From: Pelorhabdus rhamnosifermentans
GTDB taxonomy: Bacteria > Bacillota > Negativicutes > UMGS1260
Assembly: GCF_018835585.1 (NCBI RefSeq)
Contig: NZ_JAHGVE010000010.1
Location: 1 to 64,000 of the forward strand
DNA length: 64,000 bases
Reading direction: 5' to 3'
The translations under genes were made by a program, and so were the position numbers. This document shows, piece by piece, positions 34,424 to 47,095 of the stretch (its first letter is position 1; each line of letters opens with the position of its first letter). The notes beneath the pieces are model-generated. The model saw only the letters and a program-made list of their open reading frames with translations, was not told where the DNA came from and did not search any database.

Positions 34424-34948
34424 ATGGCAGTTACAAATGAAAAGAAAGTAGTTGTATCTGAACTCAAAGAAAAATTAGCTGCAGCCCAAGGTGCCGTATT
34501 AATCAACTATCGCGGCATTACTGTTGCACAGGATACGAAACTTCGTCGGATATTTCGTGAAGCAGGCGTCGATTATTTCGTAGCAAAAAATACGATGATT
34601 CGTTTAGCCGCAGCACAAGCAGGTATTGAAGGTTTAGAGCCTGTTTTGGAAGGCCCAAGCGCTATTGCCTTGTCTGTAAGTGATCCTGTTATTCCAGCTA
34701 AAATTATTTCAGAGTTTATGAAAGAAGCCAAAGTCATTTCTATTAAATCGGGTATCCTCGAGGGACAGGTTATTGACGAAGCAAAGGTGAAAGCCTTAGC
34801 AGATCTTCCTTCTCGCGAAGTATTGGTGTCGCGTGTACTTGCTGGTATGCAGTCGCCAATCGCTGGTTTTGTCAATGTACTTCAAGGCAATATTCGCAAT
34901 TTGGTTTATACGCTTGAAGCTGTTCGCCAACAAAAGGAATCCGCTTGA
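34424..34948 (+). CDS. rplJ: 50S ribosomal protein L10
   Basis: 174 aa. The N-terminal rRNA-binding domain (VSELKEKLAAAQGAVLINYRGITVAQ, DYFVAKNTMIRLA) and C-terminal helix bind L7/L12 dimers. ATG 34424 has AAGGAGGTG. It is regulated by the leader just upstream. Confidence 0.96.
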   Translation: MAVTNEKKVVVSELKEKLAAAQGAVLINYRGITVAQDTKLRRIFREAGVDYFVAKNTMIRLAAAQAGIEGLEPVLEGPSAIALSVSDPVIPAKIISEFMKEAKVISIKSGILEGQVIDEAKVKALADLPSREVLVSRVLAGMQSPIAGFVNVLQGNIRNLVYTLEAVRQQKESA

Positions 34949-34999
34949 GTTACAAATTAACCATTAAAAATTAAAACAAAAAAACGGAGGTTTTTTATA

Positions 35000-35368
35000 A
35001 TGACTAAAGAAGAAATTATGCAAGCAATTGAATCAATGACTGTATTGGAATTATCGGAGCTTGTAAAAGCTTTGGAAGAAAAATTTGGCGTATCTGCAGC
35101 AGCTCCTGTAGCTGTAGCTGCTCCTGCTGCTGGTGGCGCTGCTGCTGCTGAAGAGAAAACTGAATTTGATGTTGTTCTGACTGGCGCTGGTTCATCCAAG
35201 ATTGGCGTAATTAAAGTTGTTCGCGAGATTACTGGTCTTGGTCTGAAAGAAGCAAAGGAATTAGTTGATGGAGCTCCTAAACCAGTTAAAGAAAAGATTT
35301 CTAAAGCTGATGCTGATGCAATCCTTGCTAAATTAACTGAAGCAGGCGCAACTGCCGAAGTAAAATAA
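35000..35368 (+). CDS. rplL: 50S ribosomal protein L7/L12
   Basis: 122 aa. The N-terminal dimerisation helices ([25 protein letters not shown]), an Ala-rich hinge (about 36-52), and the C-terminal factor-binding domain ([35 protein letters not shown]) are all present. ATG 35000 has CGGAGG upstream. Confidence 0.97.
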   Translation: MTKEEIMQAIESMTVLELSELVKALEEKFGVSAAAPVAVAAPAAGGAAAAEEKTEFDVVLTGAGSSKIGVIKVVREITGLGLKEAKELVDGAPKPVKEKISKADADAILAKLTEAGATAEVK

Positions 35369-35384
35369 TTAATTGCAGAGTGAT

Positions 35385-35428
35385 AAAAGAGGGCGCTCGG
35401 GTAGTTTGAGTTGCCCTCTTTTATTTTT
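35385..35428 (+). terminator. Terminator after rplL
   Basis: AAAAGAGGGC and GCCCTCTTTT form a stem with inner GCTC/GAGT pairing, followed by ATTTTT. It should reduce transcription from rplJL into rpoB. Confidence 0.85.
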
Positions 35429-35449
35429 CAAAAAAAAGTTTTATAACAC

Positions 35450-35478
35450 TTGACTTATTTATTATGATATGATAACAT
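35450..35478 (+). promoter_or_regulatory. Promoter of rpoBC
   Basis: TTGACT (35450-35455), a 17-bp spacer and TAACAT (35473-35478). It lies between the rplL terminator and the long rpoB leader. Confidence 0.68.
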
Positions 35479-35484
35479 TTTAAA

Positions 35485-35745
35485 TTGCGATACATAATTT
35501 CGTCTGAAAACACACAATGTGTGTCAGAAGGTATAAATTCGATATTGGCAGGAAATAGTAATATAGTGGAGGATGAATTTGTCATTTCATCGGTCAGAAA
35601 AAAGCAAGGTCCGAAATGGAACAATTGAACCTTGCTTATTTTGCGTATTCCCTGCTGGCAGTGCCGGATGTAATTCTGATCTAGCCTGCAATGAATGTTT
35701 AGAGTACTTTAGTTAGTCAAAAAGGGCTAAGGGGTGAAGGATTTC
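35485..35745 (+). promoter_or_regulatory. Long rpoB leader with a possible attenuator
   Basis: The leader of about 260 nt has no gene. It holds a palindrome ACACACAATGTGTGT (about 35509-35523) and a stem AAGCAAGGT/ACCTTGCTT (about 35602-35638) followed by ATTTTG. The latter could terminate or stall transcription before rpoBC. Sequence 35640-35730 shows nothing recognisable. Confidence 0.5.
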
Positions 35746-38700
35746 ATGTTCAAACCTGTTCCGGTGGGCAAAAGGGTAAGATATAGTTATGCAAAAATTG
35801 ATGAAGTGCTGGACATGCCCAACCTGATCGAGCTTCAGAAAAATTCTTACCAATGGTTCTTGCGTGAAGGGCTGCAAGAAATATTTCATGATGTTTCGCC
35901 AATTCAAGATTTTACAGGAAATCTCGTGTTGTCTTTCGAGACTTTCAATTTAGGCGAACCGAAATATGAAGTGGAAGAATGCAAAGAACGGGATGTGACC
36001 TACTCCGCACCACTAAGAGTGAATGTGCGGCTCATTAACCGTGATACGGGCGAAATTAAGGAACAAGAAGTATTTATGGGTGATTTTCCACTCATGACAG
36101 ACACAGGGACCTTTATTATTAATGGTGCTGAGCGTGTCATTGTCAGTCAGTTAGTCCGTTCACCAGGAGTATATTACGGTGAAACGATTGACACGACGGG
36201 GAAAAAATTGTATAACGCGACAGTCATTCCAAATCGTGGTGCATGGCTTGAATTTGAAACAGATGCCAATGATATTCTTTCTGTCCGTGTCGATCGGACA
36301 CGTAAATTGCCTGCTACCATTTTAGTGCGGGCGTTAGGCATTGCTTCAAGTCAAGCGATATCTGACCTATTTGATAATGACATTCGTATTCGGGCAACAC
36401 TTGATAAAGATAGTTCGGATTCGAAAGAGGAAGCGCTCGTAGAAATTTACAAGCGTCTTCGTCCGGGGGAGCCGCCAACAGTAGAAAATGCGACGCAACT
36501 GCTGGAATCTTTATTTTTCGATCCCAAGCGTTATGATCTGGCAACAGTTGGACGTTATAAACTGACGAAAAAGTTGGGATGGCGCCGTCGGCTCTATGGT
36601 AAAACATTATTTTCAGCAATTGTTGATAAAACGAGTGGTGAAATTATTCTTCCCGCTGATACGGTGATGGATGAACAGCAACTGAATATTTTGGATGAAA
36701 GCGGTATCTTTGCTGAACAACAACTTGTGGAAGTTCATACCAAGCAAAAAGATGGTACACCACTCAAGGTTATTTGTAACACCGTGCTTCCTTACCATCA
36801 TCGGACAATTACGCGAGAAGATATTTTCTCTTCGATTAATTATTTGTTGAATTTAGCGGAAGGCGTTGGATCAACCGATGATATTGACCATTTAGGCAAT
36901 CGCCGTCTGCGCAGTGTAGGCGAACTTCTTCAAAATCAATTCCGGATTGGCTTATCAAGAATGGAACGGGTTGTCAAAGAAAGAATGACCATCCAAGATG
37001 TGGATGTCATTACGCCGCAGGCGCTCATTAATATTCGGCCTGTAGTTGCTGCTATTAAAGAATTTTTCGGTTCCAGTCAGTTATCTCAGTTTATGGATCA
37101 AACGAATCCTTTGGCAGAACTTACACATAAACGACGTTTGAGCGCATTGGGACCTGGTGGACTCAGTCGTGAACGAGCTGGTTTTGAAGTGCGTGACGTC
37201 CATCACTCTCATTATGGCCGTATGTGCCCAATAGAGACACCTGAAGGTCCGAATATTGGTCTGATTGGTTCTCTGTCGACGTTTGCACGAATTAACGAGT
37301 TTGGTTTTATTGAAACGCCTTATCGTAAAGTGGATAAAGTCAATCATCGTGTAACAGATGATGTCGTTTACTTGACAGCTGATGAAGAAGACGAAATGAT
37401 TGTTGCTCAGGCTAATGAACATTTAAATGACGATGGCTGGTTTAAAGAAGAACGAGTCATTTGCCGTCATAATGAAGATACGCTTGCTGTACCTGCAGAA
37501 AAAGTAGACTATATGGACGTTTCGCCGAAACAGGTTGTTTCCATTGCAACGGCTATGATTCCTTTCCTTGAAAACGATGATGCTAATCGAGCCTTAATGG
37601 GTGCGAACATGCAACGACAGGCTGTGCCGCTCTTAAGAACGCAAGCTCCTCTTGTTGGTACAGGAATGGAATATAAGGCTGCTCATGACTCAGGCGTGTG
37701 TGTATTGGCGAAAAACGCGGGCGTTTTAGAACGCGTCACAGCCAAGGAAATTCAGGTTCGTACCGACAGTGGTGCCCTTGATACTTATAAATTATTAAAA
37801 TATCTTCGTTCTAATCAAGGCACATGTATTAATCAAAGGCCGATAGTTTTTAAAGGCGACCGTGTTGAAAAGGGCGAGGTTTTAGCAGATGGTCCATCTA
37901 CAGCGAAGGGCGAACTTGCCTTAGGTTATAATGTGCTTGTGGCTTTTATGCCATGGGAAGGTTATAACTATGAAGATGCTATTCTGTTAAGTGAAAAGCT
38001 TGTGAAAGAAGATGTCTTTACCTCCATTCATGTGGAAGAATATGAATGTGATGCCCGTGATACGAAACTCGGACCCGAAGAGATTACGCGTGATATTCCG
38101 AATGTTGCTGAGGAAGTTCTACGGGATCTCGATGATCGTGGGATTATTATGGTGGGGGCTGAAGTTCGTCCAGGCGACATTCTTGTTGGTAAGGTTACAC
38201 CGAAAGGTGAAACCGAGCTGACAGCCGAAGAACGTTTGCTTCGCGCCATTTTTGGTGAAAAAGCACGTGAAGTTCGTGATACATCGTTACGCGTTCCTCA
38301 TGGTGAAGCAGGTAAAATTGTTGATGTTAAAGTATTTACTCGTGAAAATGGTGATGAATTACCACCAGGTGTGAATGAACTTGTTCGCGTCTATATCGCG
38401 CAAAAACGGAAAATTTCCGAAGGCGATAAAATGGCCGGTCGTCATGGTAATAAAGGTGTTGTGTCCCGGATTATGCGGGAAGAAGATATGCCTTTCTTGC
38501 CAGATGGGACACCCGTACAGATTGTACTCAATCCACTTGGCGTACCTTCTCGTATGAATATCGGGCAGGTCTTAGAAACTCATCTCGGCTGGGCTTCCCA
38601 TGTCATGGGACTGCAAATTAAAGCGGGCGATCTTCATATTGCTGAACGGCTTAAAGAAGTCCACTATGATGTGGAAAAATACGGGTTGCCTGAAACAACA

Positions 38701-39483
38701 GAAGCCGGTATTCGCTTGGCTACACCGGTCTTTGATGGTGCAACAGAAGCAGATATTCAAAATACCATTCGCGTTGCCAGCCAATCGGAAGATGGCAAGA
38801 CCGTGCTTTATGATGGCCGCACCGGTGAGCCGTTTGATAATAAAGTCACTGTTGGTTATGTATATATGCTGAAATTACATCATTTAGTTGATGATAAGAT
38901 TCATGCCCGGTCAACAGGTCCTTATTCGCTTGTTACGCAGCAGCCCCTCGGTGGTAAAGCTCAATTTGGCGGTCAGCGTTTTGGAGAAATGGAAGTTTGG
39001 GCTCTGGAAGCTTATGGTGCTGCTTATACACTTCAAGAACTTCTAACAGTGAAATCCGATGATGTTGTGGGCCGCGTGAAGACGTATGAGGCCATTGTCA
39101 AAGGTGAGAACGTGCCTGAGCCAGGTGTTCCTGAATCATTTAAAGTTCTTATTAAGGAATTGCAAAGTATTGGTCTTGATGTGAAGATACTTACAGAAGA
39201 CGCGCAGGAAATCCAAATACGTGATACAGATGATGATATTCACGAAACAGCCCAAGAATTAGAGCTCAATATTATCGGCGAAGATGTAACACGCTCGCCT
39301 CATGATCACCACAAAGAAGCACAGCCTGAATCTTCTCCTCCTGATGAATTGGAACAAGGAGATCATGTGGCACCTCTTGAGGAAGAATTAGATATTATTG
39401 CTGAAATCGGCGAGATGGGTCATGAACATGATTTGGATTCATCCATTGATGACTCAAATGATAAAGATGATTTGGATAAATAA
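35746..39483 (+). CDS. rpoB: DNA-directed RNA polymerase subunit beta
   Basis: 1245 aa. The conserved beta sequence runs from [29 protein letters not shown] through the rifampicin region ([33 protein letters not shown]) to [15 protein letters not shown] and [24 protein letters not shown]. The last ~80 residues form an acidic tail (many Asp/Glu with HDHH and GHEHD). ATG 35746 is preferred over GTG 35734 because the GGGGTGAAGG site serves it. In the rifampicin region the usual Asp, His and Ser residues are present. Confidence 0.97.
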   Translation: MFKPVPVGKRVRYSYAKIDEVLDMPNLIELQKNSYQWFLREGLQEIFHDVSPIQDFTGNLVLSFETFNLGEPKYEVEECKERDVTYSAPLRVNVRLINRDTGEIKEQEVFMGDFPLMTDTGTFIINGAERVIVSQLVRSPGVYYGETIDTTGKKLYNATVIPNRGAWLEFETDANDILSVRVDRTRKLPATILVRALGIASSQAISDLFDNDIRIRATLDKDSSDSKEEALVEIYKRLRPGEPPTVENATQLLESLFFDPKRYDLATVGRYKLTKKLGWRRRLYGKTLFSAIVDKTSGEIILPADTVMDEQQLNILDESGIFAEQQLVEVHTKQKDGTPLKVICNTVLPYHHRTITREDIFSSINYLLNLAEGVGSTDDIDHLGNRRLRSVGELLQNQFRIGLSRMERVVKERMTIQDVDVITPQALINIRPVVAAIKEFFGSSQLSQFMDQTNPLAELTHKRRLSALGPGGLSRERAGFEVRDVHHSHYGRMCPIETPEGPNIGLIGSLSTFARINEFGFIETPYRKVDKVNHRVTDDVVYLTADEEDEMIVAQANEHLNDDGWFKEERVICRHNEDTLAVPAEKVDYMDVSPKQVVSIATAMIPFLENDDANRALMGANMQRQAVPLLRTQAPLVGTGMEYKAAHDSGVCVLAKNAGVLERVTAKEIQVRTDSGALDTYKLLKYLRSNQGTCINQRPIVFKGDRVEKGEVLADGPSTAKGELALGYNVLVAFMPWEGYNYEDAILLSEKLVKEDVFTSIHVEEYECDARDTKLGPEEITRDIPNVAEEVLRDLDDRGIIMVGAEVRPGDILVGKVTPKGETELTAEERLLRAIFGEKAREVRDTSLRVPHGEAGKIVDVKVFTRENGDELPPGVNELVRVYIAQKRKISEGDKMAGRHGNKGVVSRIMREEDMPFLPDGTPVQIVLNPLGVPSRMNIGQVLETHLGWASHVMGLQIKAGDLHIAERLKEVHYDVEKYGLPETTEAGIRLATPVFDGATEADIQNTIRVASQSEDGKTVLYDGRTGEPFDNKVTVGYVYMLKLHHLVDDKIHARSTGPYSLVTQQPLGGKAQFGGQRFGEMEVWALEAYGAAYTLQELLTVKSDDVVGRVKTYEAIVKGENVPEPGVPESFKVLIKELQSIGLDVKILTEDAQEIQIRDTDDDIHETAQELELNIIGEDVTRSPHDHHKEAQPESSPPDELEQGDHVAPLEEELDIIAEIGEMGHEHDLDSSIDDSNDKDDLDK

Positions 39484-39552
39484 TGAGTTTAGTTAAAGAT
39501 AATTTATATGATCTTGACGACTTCGAGTAAGCTATGAAGGGAGCGATCCTCC

Positions 39553-42500
39553 TTGTTGGATGTAAACAATTTTGATTCAATGCGTATTGGATTGGCCTCA
39601 CCTGATCAAATTCGCAACTGGTCTCACGGTGAAGTAAAAAAGCCGGAAACCATCAATTACCGTACCTTAAAGCCTGAGCGGGATGGCTTGTTCTGCGAAA
39701 GAATCTTTGGACCAACTCGGGATTGGGAATGTCACTGCGGCAAATACAAAAGGATTCGCTATAAAGGGATCATTTGTGACCGCTGCGGTGTCGAAGTAAC
39801 GCGTTCCAAAGTGCGTCGGGAAAGAATGGGCCATATTGAATTGGCTGCCCCTGTATCGCATATTTGGTATTTTAAAGGAATTCCTAGTCGTATGGGGTTG
39901 ATTCTTGATATTTCGCCTCGTTCATTAGAAAAAGTTTTGTATTTTGCTTCTTATATTGTGTTAGATCCCGGTGATACACCGCTAATGAAACGGCAATTGC
40001 TTACTGAAAGTGAATACCGTGAATACCGGGATAAATACGGTAGTACTTTCAAAGTGGGTATGGGTGCTGAAGCCATTAAAAAGCTGTTAGAAGAACTTGA
40101 TTTGGATAAAATGAGTCAGGAACTTCGTCAGGAACTGAAAGAAGTGAGTGGGCAGAGAAAAATCCGTGCCATTCGCCGCTTAGAAGTGACAGAGGCTTTT
40201 AGAAAGTCAGGCAATCATCCTTCTTGGATGATTCTTGATGTTGTACCAGTGATTCCGCCGGAACTTCGGCCAATGGTGCAGCTTGATGGTGGACGGTTTG
40301 CTACCTCAGACCTCAATGATCTATATCGCCGTGTAATTAACCGGAACAATCGGTTAAAGCGTCTGCTTGATTTAGGGGCTCCTGATATTATTGTTCGCAA
40401 TGAAAAACGGATGCTTCAGGAAGCCGTTGACGCGCTTATTGATAATGGTCGCCGCGGCCGTCCTGTAACAGGGCCTGGCAATCGTCCGCTTAAATCCTTA
40501 AGTGACATGCTAAAAGGTAAACAAGGACGGTTCAGACAGAATCTGCTAGGTAAACGTGTTGATTATTCTGGTCGTAGTGTTATTGTTGTTGGTCCGGAAT
40601 TAAAGCTTCATCAGTGCGGTTTGCCGAAAGAAATGGCTCTCGAATTATTTAAACCTTTTGTGATGAAAAAGCTTGTTAATGCCGGTCATGCTCATAACAT
40701 TAAAAGCGCTAAACGCATGGTAGAACGTGTGCGTCCGGAAGTCTGGGATGTACTGGAAGAAGTTATTAAAGAACATCCTGTCCTTTTAAATCGTGCACCA
40801 ACATTGCATCGGTTAGGTATTCAGGCATTTGAACCTGTTTTATCAGAAGGACGGGCAATTAAACTGCATCCTCTGGCTTGTACAGCTTATAATGCTGACT
40901 TTGACGGTGACCAAATGGCCGTCCATGTACCTTTATCAGCAGAAGCACAGTCTGAAGCGCGTCTATTAATGCTTGCTGCCAATAACATTCTATCAACGAA
41001 AGATGGTCGTCCCGTTGTTACACCGACACAAGATATGGTCTTAGGCGCCTATTATTTAACGATTGTTAAGCATGGTGCCAAAGGTGAAGGTGGGATTTTC
41101 TCCAACTCTGTCGAGGCGATGCTTGCTTACGATCAAAAAACAACGCATTTACAAGCACCGGTTCAGGTACGTATGCCTGGTCATGGGCTTGTCCATACCA
41201 CTATTGGTCGACTGATTTTCAATGAAGCTTTGCCAGAAGAATTACGTTATTATCGTGAAGAAAATGGCGAGACTCATCTCGGTATCTTGATGGATAAGAA
41301 ACAATTAGGTAAACTTGTTGCTGAATGTTATCGCATTTTTGGCAATGGCAATACAAGAACAGCCGATGTCATTGATAATGTGAAGCGCCTGGGTTATTCT
41401 TTTGCTTGTCGGGCAGGGATGACGATTGCTATTTCCGATATTATTGTGCCGAAAGCCAAAACGGAGATTATTGAAAAAGCGGATCAGGATGTTAATGTGA
41501 TTGATAAGCAGTTCCGTCGCGGACTGATTACCGAGGATGAGCGTTATAAAAAGGTCATTACCTTGTGGACCAAGGCTACCGATGATGTTACACATGCGCT
41601 GATGAATTCACTTGATGAATTTAATCCAGTTTACATGATGGCCACGTCAGGCGCTCGTGGTAATATTCAACAGATTCGTCAGCTTGCTGGTATGCGTGGT
41701 CTTATGGCTGATCCATCAGGTCGAATTATTGACTTGCCAATTAAAGCTAATTTCCGGGAAGGTTTAACAGTACTGGAGTATTTCATTTCTACTCATGGTG
41801 CTCGAAAAGGTTTGGCTGACACGGCTCTTCGGACAGCTGACTCTGGTTATCTTACGCGTCGCTTAGTTGATGTGGCACAAGATGTTATTGTCAGAGAAGA
41901 AGATTGTGATGTCATTGGCATTAATTTAGTCAGAGAGAGAGCCCGCTTGGCTCAAACAAGCGCAGGTGCTATTCAGTTCTTGCGGGAGGCCCTTTTAGGA
42001 CGCGTTGTTGCTGAAGATATCGTCAGTCCTAAAGATGACAGCTTAATTGCTGCTCATGATACCGTGCTTAGCGAAAGCCATCTGCAGCTTATGGGTGATC
42101 ACTCTGTCGCCGAAATAAAACTGCGTGGTCGTGAAGAAGACGCCGAAGATATGAAAAATTCGGCTGATGTGGAAACGATCAGCTTAGGCGAACCAGAAGA
42201 ACATGTACGCAAGCATTTAAAAGAGTCGATGGTTCGTGAAATGCTTGGCAAAAATACTACGGTAGCTGTTGTAAATAGTGCTGGCGAAGAAATTGTGCCT
42301 GCCAATACACCGCTTACTGAAGAACATATTGAAGCTGTTCTTGCCAGCGATGTCCGCGAGGTACGTGTGCGCAATGATGATATTCGCGGTATTGAAGTAG
42401 CCGATATTACAGAAGGTAAGAGTGTAATTGAAGGTTTACAAGACCGTATTGTTGGCCGAACTGCTGCGGAAGACATTATCGATCCAAATACAGGGGAAGT

Positions 42501-43503
42501 TCTTGTACCTCTTAATGGGACGATTAAAGAAGCCATGGCAGCAAAAATCGGGAAGGTCTGCAAAAAGGTCAAAATTCGTTCTGTCCTTACTTGTAAATCC
42601 CGTTATGGTGTTTGCATCAAGTGCTATGGCCGTAACTTGGCTACAGGACATACAGTGGATGTGGGTGAAGCTGTTGGTATTATTGCAGCTCAGTCTATTG
42701 GTGAACCAGGTACTCAGCTGACCATGCGTACCTTCCACACCGGCGGTGTTGCTGGTGACGATATTACACAAGGTTTGCCGCGTGTTGAAGAACTGTTTGA
42801 AGCACGCAAACCAAAACGGCAAGCTGTGATTACAGAAGTCGATGGTACTGTTGAAGTGAAGGATGTCAAGGGTTTACATAAGGTCATTGTCACGCCGACA
42901 GGCGGTGGTGAAGAACATGCTTATGCTATTCCTTATGGTTCTCGTATGATTGCCAAAGATGGCATGACTATTGCAGCCGGGGACAGATTAACAGAAGGTG
43001 CTGTGAATCCGCATGATATCTTGCGTGTTAGTGGTCTAAGAGCTACGCAGGCCTATCTTGTTCATGAAGTACAAAAAGTTTATAAATCACAGGGTGTTGA
43101 AATCAATGATAAGCATATTGAAGTCATTGTTCGTCAAATGCTTCATAAGGCGAAGATAGAAGAAGCGGGTGATACAGATCTTCTGCCTGGTGATTATATT
43201 GACGTCAATGCTCTTGAAGAAGAGAATGCTAAGGCTATTGAGACAGATAGGCAACAGGCTGTTGCTAAACCTATTCTTCTTGGTATTACGAAGGCATCTC
43301 TTGCTACGGATTCTTTCTTGTCGGCCGCTTCTTTCCAGGAAACAACACGTGTTTTGACAGAAGCCGCTATTAAGGGCAAAATTGATCCGCTCTTAGGTCT
43401 CAAGGAAAATGTTATTATTGGCAAGCTTGTTCCAGCTGGTACAGGTATGAGCCGCTATAGCAACATTAAAATTAAAAAAGCTGTTAATCCAGTCAGCGAA
43501 TAA
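39553..43503 (+). CDS. rpoC: DNA-directed RNA polymerase subunit beta'
   Basis: 1316 aa, about 115 longer than the Bacillus subunit. The N-terminal zinc site is CHCGKYK...CDRCG, the catalytic loop is [10 protein letters not shown], and the second zinc region is [13 protein letters not shown]. Between about residues 813 and 1010 a module normally seen once appears three times (G-R-V-V-A-E-D-I, then [14 protein letters not shown], then [11 protein letters not shown]). TTG 39553 is the start, behind AAGGGAG; a second TTG follows at once. Confidence 0.96.
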   Translation: MLDVNNFDSMRIGLASPDQIRNWSHGEVKKPETINYRTLKPERDGLFCERIFGPTRDWECHCGKYKRIRYKGIICDRCGVEVTRSKVRRERMGHIELAAPVSHIWYFKGIPSRMGLILDISPRSLEKVLYFASYIVLDPGDTPLMKRQLLTESEYREYRDKYGSTFKVGMGAEAIKKLLEELDLDKMSQELRQELKEVSGQRKIRAIRRLEVTEAFRKSGNHPSWMILDVVPVIPPELRPMVQLDGGRFATSDLNDLYRRVINRNNRLKRLLDLGAPDIIVRNEKRMLQEAVDALIDNGRRGRPVTGPGNRPLKSLSDMLKGKQGRFRQNLLGKRVDYSGRSVIVVGPELKLHQCGLPKEMALELFKPFVMKKLVNAGHAHNIKSAKRMVERVRPEVWDVLEEVIKEHPVLLNRAPTLHRLGIQAFEPVLSEGRAIKLHPLACTAYNADFDGDQMAVHVPLSAEAQSEARLLMLAANNILSTKDGRPVVTPTQDMVLGAYYLTIVKHGAKGEGGIFSNSVEAMLAYDQKTTHLQAPVQVRMPGHGLVHTTIGRLIFNEALPEELRYYREENGETHLGILMDKKQLGKLVAECYRIFGNGNTRTADVIDNVKRLGYSFACRAGMTIAISDIIVPKAKTEIIEKADQDVNVIDKQFRRGLITEDERYKKVITLWTKATDDVTHALMNSLDEFNPVYMMATSGARGNIQQIRQLAGMRGLMADPSGRIIDLPIKANFREGLTVLEYFISTHGARKGLADTALRTADSGYLTRRLVDVAQDVIVREEDCDVIGINLVRERARLAQTSAGAIQFLREALLGRVVAEDIVSPKDDSLIAAHDTVLSESHLQLMGDHSVAEIKLRGREEDAEDMKNSADVETISLGEPEEHVRKHLKESMVREMLGKNTTVAVVNSAGEEIVPANTPLTEEHIEAVLASDVREVRVRNDDIRGIEVADITEGKSVIEGLQDRIVGRTAAEDIIDPNTGEVLVPLNGTIKEAMAAKIGKVCKKVKIRSVLTCKSRYGVCIKCYGRNLATGHTVDVGEAVGIIAAQSIGEPGTQLTMRTFHTGGVAGDDITQGLPRVEELFEARKPKRQAVITEVDGTVEVKDVKGLHKVIVTPTGGGEEHAYAIPYGSRMIAKDGMTIAAGDRLTEGAVNPHDILRVSGLRATQAYLVHEVQKVYKSQGVEINDKHIEVIVRQMLHKAKIEEAGDTDLLPGDYIDVNALEEENAKAIETDRQQAVAKPILLGITKASLATDSFLSAASFQETTRVLTEAAIKGKIDPLLGLKENVIIGKLVPAGTGMSRYSNIKIKKAVNPVSE

Positions 43504-43513
43504 CTGAAAACAA

Positions 43514-43545
43514 GGATTGAGCGCAGATTTTATGCGCTCAATTTC
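43514..43545 (+). terminator. Terminator after rpoC
   Basis: TTGAGCGCA and TGCGCTCAA flank a short loop, followed by TTTCTTACTT. The tail is imperfect. Confidence 0.65.
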
Positions 43546-43605
43546 TTACTTGTGACACACACGACACCGTGTGCATAAAAAGTATTGATTTTATTAGAAG
43601 AATTG

Positions 43606-43634
43606 TTGACATCTGTGGTAGAGAGTGATAAAAT
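43606..43634 (+). promoter_or_regulatory. Promoter of the str operon
   Basis: TTGACA (43606-43611), a 17-bp spacer and TAAAAT (43629-43634), 65 bp before the L7Ae-like gene. Confidence 0.8.
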
Positions 43635-43699
43635 ATCAAAGTGTTCAACTGCAAAACAAAAGATTTCCAGGATTTTTGCTTAGTATAGGGAGTGGTGAG

Positions 43700-43942
43700 A
43701 TGTCTGAAGGACTTAAAGATGTGAAAAAGGTCATCGGCACCAAACAAGTCACAAAAGCTGTAGAAAAAGGTTTGGCAATCCGCGTCATTATTGCGAAAGA
43801 TGCAGATCAACGGATTACAGATCCGCTAAAGTTGTTGTGCAAAGATAAAAATATTGTAGTAGAACAGGCACCTTCCATGGCTGAATTAGGAAAAACCTGT
43901 GGGATTGAAGTGGGTGCAGCTGCAGTAGCTATTCTTGGGTAG
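43700..43942 (+). CDS. rplGB: L7Ae-family kink-turn RNA-binding protein (YbxF)
   Basis: 80 aa. The L7Ae fold is recognisable in [26 protein letters not shown] and [13 protein letters not shown]. Bacterial members bind kink-turns in rRNA or riboswitches; whether this is a ribosomal protein is unsettled. ATG 43700 follows GGGAGTG. The frame opens at 43625, upstream of the likely transcript start. It heads the str operon as in Bacillus. Confidence 0.9.
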   Translation: MSEGLKDVKKVIGTKQVTKAVEKGLAIRVIIAKDADQRITDPLKLLCKDKNIVVEQAPSMAELGKTCGIEVGAAAVAILG

Positions 43943-44028
43943 TTTCGTTGTTAAAACATTTTACCATATTATTATTTGGTGAAATTTTTTATAAGTATCA
44001 ATCTGATTTATGGGAAGGAGGTGCGATT

Positions 44029-44403
44029 ATGCCAACAATTAACCAGTTAGTACGCAAAGGCAGACAGACAATGGAGAAAAAATCCACTGCGCCAGCACTG
44101 AAAGAAAGCCCGCAAAAGCGTGGTGTTTGTACGAGAGTATATACAACAACTCCTAAAAAACCAAACTCCGCTTTACGTAAAGTAGCGAGGGTACGTTTAA
44201 CGAATGGTATTGAAGTGACTGCTTACATCCCTGGTATTGGCCATAACTTGCAAGAACATAGTGTTGTTCTAATTCGTGGTGGCAGGGTAAAAGACTTACC
44301 AGGTGTTCGTTATCACATTATCCGTGGTGCTCTTGACACCGCAGGTGTGCAGAAACGTAATCAAAGTAGATCAAAATACGGTGCCAAACGTGCTAAGAAA
44401 TAA
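44029..44403 (+). CDS. rpsL: 30S ribosomal protein S12
   Basis: 124 aa. [39 protein letters not shown] and [16 protein letters not shown] are conserved. Streptomycin-relevant Lys positions ([17 protein letters not shown]) are the sensitive type. ATG 44029 has GGAAGGAGGTG; the open frame extends upstream without a site. Confidence 0.97.
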   Translation: MPTINQLVRKGRQTMEKKSTAPALKESPQKRGVCTRVYTTTPKKPNSALRKVARVRLTNGIEVTAYIPGIGHNLQEHSVVLIRGGRVKDLPGVRYHIIRGALDTAGVQKRNQSRSKYGAKRAKK

Positions 44404-44449
44404 GACGTCAATCATCGCAAAGAGTTTTGTATGAAGGAGGGAAATTTTC

Positions 44450-44920
44450 ATGCCGAGAAAAGGTGCTGTACCAAAGCGTGACGTGCTGCCAGATCCAGTA
44501 TACAATTCTAAAATTGTTACTCGATTCATCAATAAAGTTATGCTAGATGGTAAAAAAGGCATAGCAGAAAGCATTGTTTATAATGCTTTTGAAATTATGA
44601 GAGCCAAAACTGGCAAGGATCCATTAGAAGTATTTGAACAGGCCATGAAAAATGTAATGCCTGTTTTAGAAGTAAAAGCTCGCCGTGTAGGTGGTGCAAA
44701 CTATCAGGTGCCAATCGAAGTTCGTCCAGATCGTCGTCTGACACTTGGAATTCGTTGGATGGTAAAATATAGCCGTGAACGCGGTGAAAAAACCATGCAC
44801 GAAAGACTTGCTGCTGAATTAATGGATGCAGCAAATAATACAGGATCAGCTGTAAAGAAAAAAGATGATACCCATAAAATGGCGGAAGCCAATAAGGCAT
44901 TTGCTCATTATCGGTGGTAA
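44450..44920 (+). CDS. rpsG: 30S ribosomal protein S7
   Basis: 156 aa. The S7 signature [26 protein letters not shown] is present. It nucleates the 30S head and represses str operons in other bacteria. ATG 44450 follows AAGGAGGG. Confidence 0.97.
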   Translation: MPRKGAVPKRDVLPDPVYNSKIVTRFINKVMLDGKKGIAESIVYNAFEIMRAKTGKDPLEVFEQAMKNVMPVLEVKARRVGGANYQVPIEVRPDRRLTLGIRWMVKYSRERGEKTMHERLAAELMDAANNTGSAVKKKDDTHKMAEANKAFAHYRW

Positions 44921-44941
44921 AACAGTGAGGAGTGAGAGATA

Positions 44942-47023
44942 GTGGCCAGACAGTTTAGTCTTGAAAACACTCGTAATATCGGCATCATGGCCCATATCGA
45001 CGCTGGTAAAACCACGACAACAGAACGTATTCTCTTCTATACAGGCAAGGTACACAAAATCGGTGAAGTTCATGATGGCGCTGCAACAATGGACTGGATG
45101 GTGCAAGAACAAGAGCGGGGTATTACCATTACCTCAGCAGCCACTACGGCCCAATGGAAAGGTCATCGCGTTAATATTATTGACACACCAGGACACGTGG
45201 ACTTTACAGTTGAAGTAGAACGTTCACTGCGCGTACTTGATGGTTCAGTAGCTGTCTTTTGTGCAAAAGGCGGTGTAGAGCCTCAATCGGAAACTGTATG
45301 GCGTCAAGCTGACAAATACAATGTTCCTCGTATTGCGTATGTAAACAAAATGGATATTACTGGTGCAGATTTTTATCGGGTTATCGACATGATGAAAGAA
45401 CGGTTGGGTGCCCATCCTGTTCCCATTCAATTGCCGATTGGTTTCGAAGATACTTATATCGGTCTAATTGATTTGATTGAAATGAAAGCCGTTGTTTATC
45501 ATGATGACCTTGGCAAAACAAGTGATTCAGAAGAAATTCCTGCTGACATGAAGGAATTGGCTGATAAATACCGCCAGAATTTATTGGACATTGTTGCTGA
45601 AAATGACGATGAGTTAATGATGAAATACCTTGAGGGCGAAGAACTTACGGTAGATGAAATCAAAAGCACCATCCGTAAAGCAACGATTGCTTGTAAAATG
45701 ACTCCTGTTCTCTGTGGTTCTTCCTATAAGAACAAGGGTGTGCAGCCGCTCTTGGATGCAGTGGTTGATTTTATGCCAGCTCCAATTGACGTACCGGCAA
45801 TTAAAGGTGTAAACCCTGATACAAACGAAGAGGACGAACGTCCTTCTGATGATAGCAAACCGTTTTCGGCATTGGCCTTTAAGATTATGGCTGATCCTTA
45901 TGTTGGTAAGCTCGCTTTCTTCCGCGTTTATTCCGGTCAGCTTGCATCAGGCTCTTATGTCTTTAACTCGACGAAGGGTAAAAGAGAACGTATTGGCCGT
46001 ATTTTGCAAATGCATGCCAATCATCGTGAGGAAATTGAAATTGTCTATACAGGCGATATTGCTGCTGCTGTTGGCTTGAAAGATACGACGACAGGGGATA
46101 CGCTTTGTGATGAAAAGCACCCCATTATTTTGGAATCCATGGTTTTCCCTGAACCAGTTATTTCAGTAGCTGTTGAACCGAAAACAAAGGCTGACCAAGA
46201 AAAAATGGGCGTTGCTCTCGCTCGTCTGGCTGAGGAAGATCCAACCTTCAGAATGCGTACTGACCAGGAAACAGGTCAAACAATTATTTCTGGTATGGGT
46301 GAGCTTCATTTAGACATCATCGTTGACCGGATGCTGCGTGAATTCAAAGTAGATTGTACTGTTGGTAAACCGCAGGTTGCTTACCGCGAAACGATTCGTA
46401 AGCAAGTCAAGGCAGAAGGTAAATTTGTTCGTCAATCTGGTGGCCGTGGTCAATATGGTCATTGCTGGTTAGAATTGGTTCCACAAGAACCAGGAACTGG
46501 CTTCAGCTTTGAAAATAAAGTCGTTGGCGGGGCCATTCCACGTGAATATATTTCTCCAATTGAAGCCGGTGTTAAAGAGGCCATGCAAAATGGTGTTGTA
46601 GCCGGATATCCCATGGTTGACGTTAAAGTCATTGTCTATGATGGTTCTTATCATGATGTTGACTCTTCAGAAATGGCATTTAAGATTGCTGGTTCCATGG
46701 GCTTTAAAGCAGGTGCTGCAAAAGCCAGCCCAACCATTCTTGAACCGTACATGAAGGTTGAAGTTGTTGTTCCTGAAGACTACATGGGTGATGTTATTGG
46801 CGATTTGAACTCTCGCCGTGGACGAATTGAAGGTATGGAGTCACGTAATGGTGCTCAAGACATTCGAGCCTTTGTCCCACTTGCTGAAATGTTTGGTTAT
46901 GCAACAGACCTTCGGTCTAGAACACAGGGTCGCGGCAATTATTCCATGGAATTTGACCATTATGAAGATGTTCCAAAGAATATTGCTGAGGCAATTGTTA
47001 CCAAAGTCAAGGGTCATGCTTAA
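44942..47023 (+). CDS. fusA: Elongation factor G
   Basis: 693-aa translocase GTPase. G1 is [13 protein letters not shown], switch II is DTPGHVDF and G4 is NKMDI, followed by domains II-V with [22 protein letters not shown] 44942 follows GAGGAGTGAGAG. It lies between rpsG and tuf2. Confidence 0.97.
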   Translation: MARQFSLENTRNIGIMAHIDAGKTTTTERILFYTGKVHKIGEVHDGAATMDWMVQEQERGITITSAATTAQWKGHRVNIIDTPGHVDFTVEVERSLRVLDGSVAVFCAKGGVEPQSETVWRQADKYNVPRIAYVNKMDITGADFYRVIDMMKERLGAHPVPIQLPIGFEDTYIGLIDLIEMKAVVYHDDLGKTSDSEEIPADMKELADKYRQNLLDIVAENDDELMMKYLEGEELTVDEIKSTIRKATIACKMTPVLCGSSYKNKGVQPLLDAVVDFMPAPIDVPAIKGVNPDTNEEDERPSDDSKPFSALAFKIMADPYVGKLAFFRVYSGQLASGSYVFNSTKGKRERIGRILQMHANHREEIEIVYTGDIAAAVGLKDTTTGDTLCDEKHPIILESMVFPEPVISVAVEPKTKADQEKMGVALARLAEEDPTFRMRTDQETGQTIISGMGELHLDIIVDRMLREFKVDCTVGKPQVAYRETIRKQVKAEGKFVRQSGGRGQYGHCWLELVPQEPGTGFSFENKVVGGAIPREYISPIEAGVKEAMQNGVVAGYPMVDVKVIVYDGSYHDVDSSEMAFKIAGSMGFKAGAAKASPTILEPYMKVEVVVPEDYMGDVIGDLNSRRGRIEGMESRNGAQDIRAFVPLAEMFGYATDLRSRTQGRGNYSMEFDHYEDVPKNIAEAIVTKVKGHA

Positions 47024-47095
47024 GCATTGAGTTGCTCAAATATGAATAAATTCACTAGACTTACAAATTAAAGATATTAGGAGGCAAAAATAACA

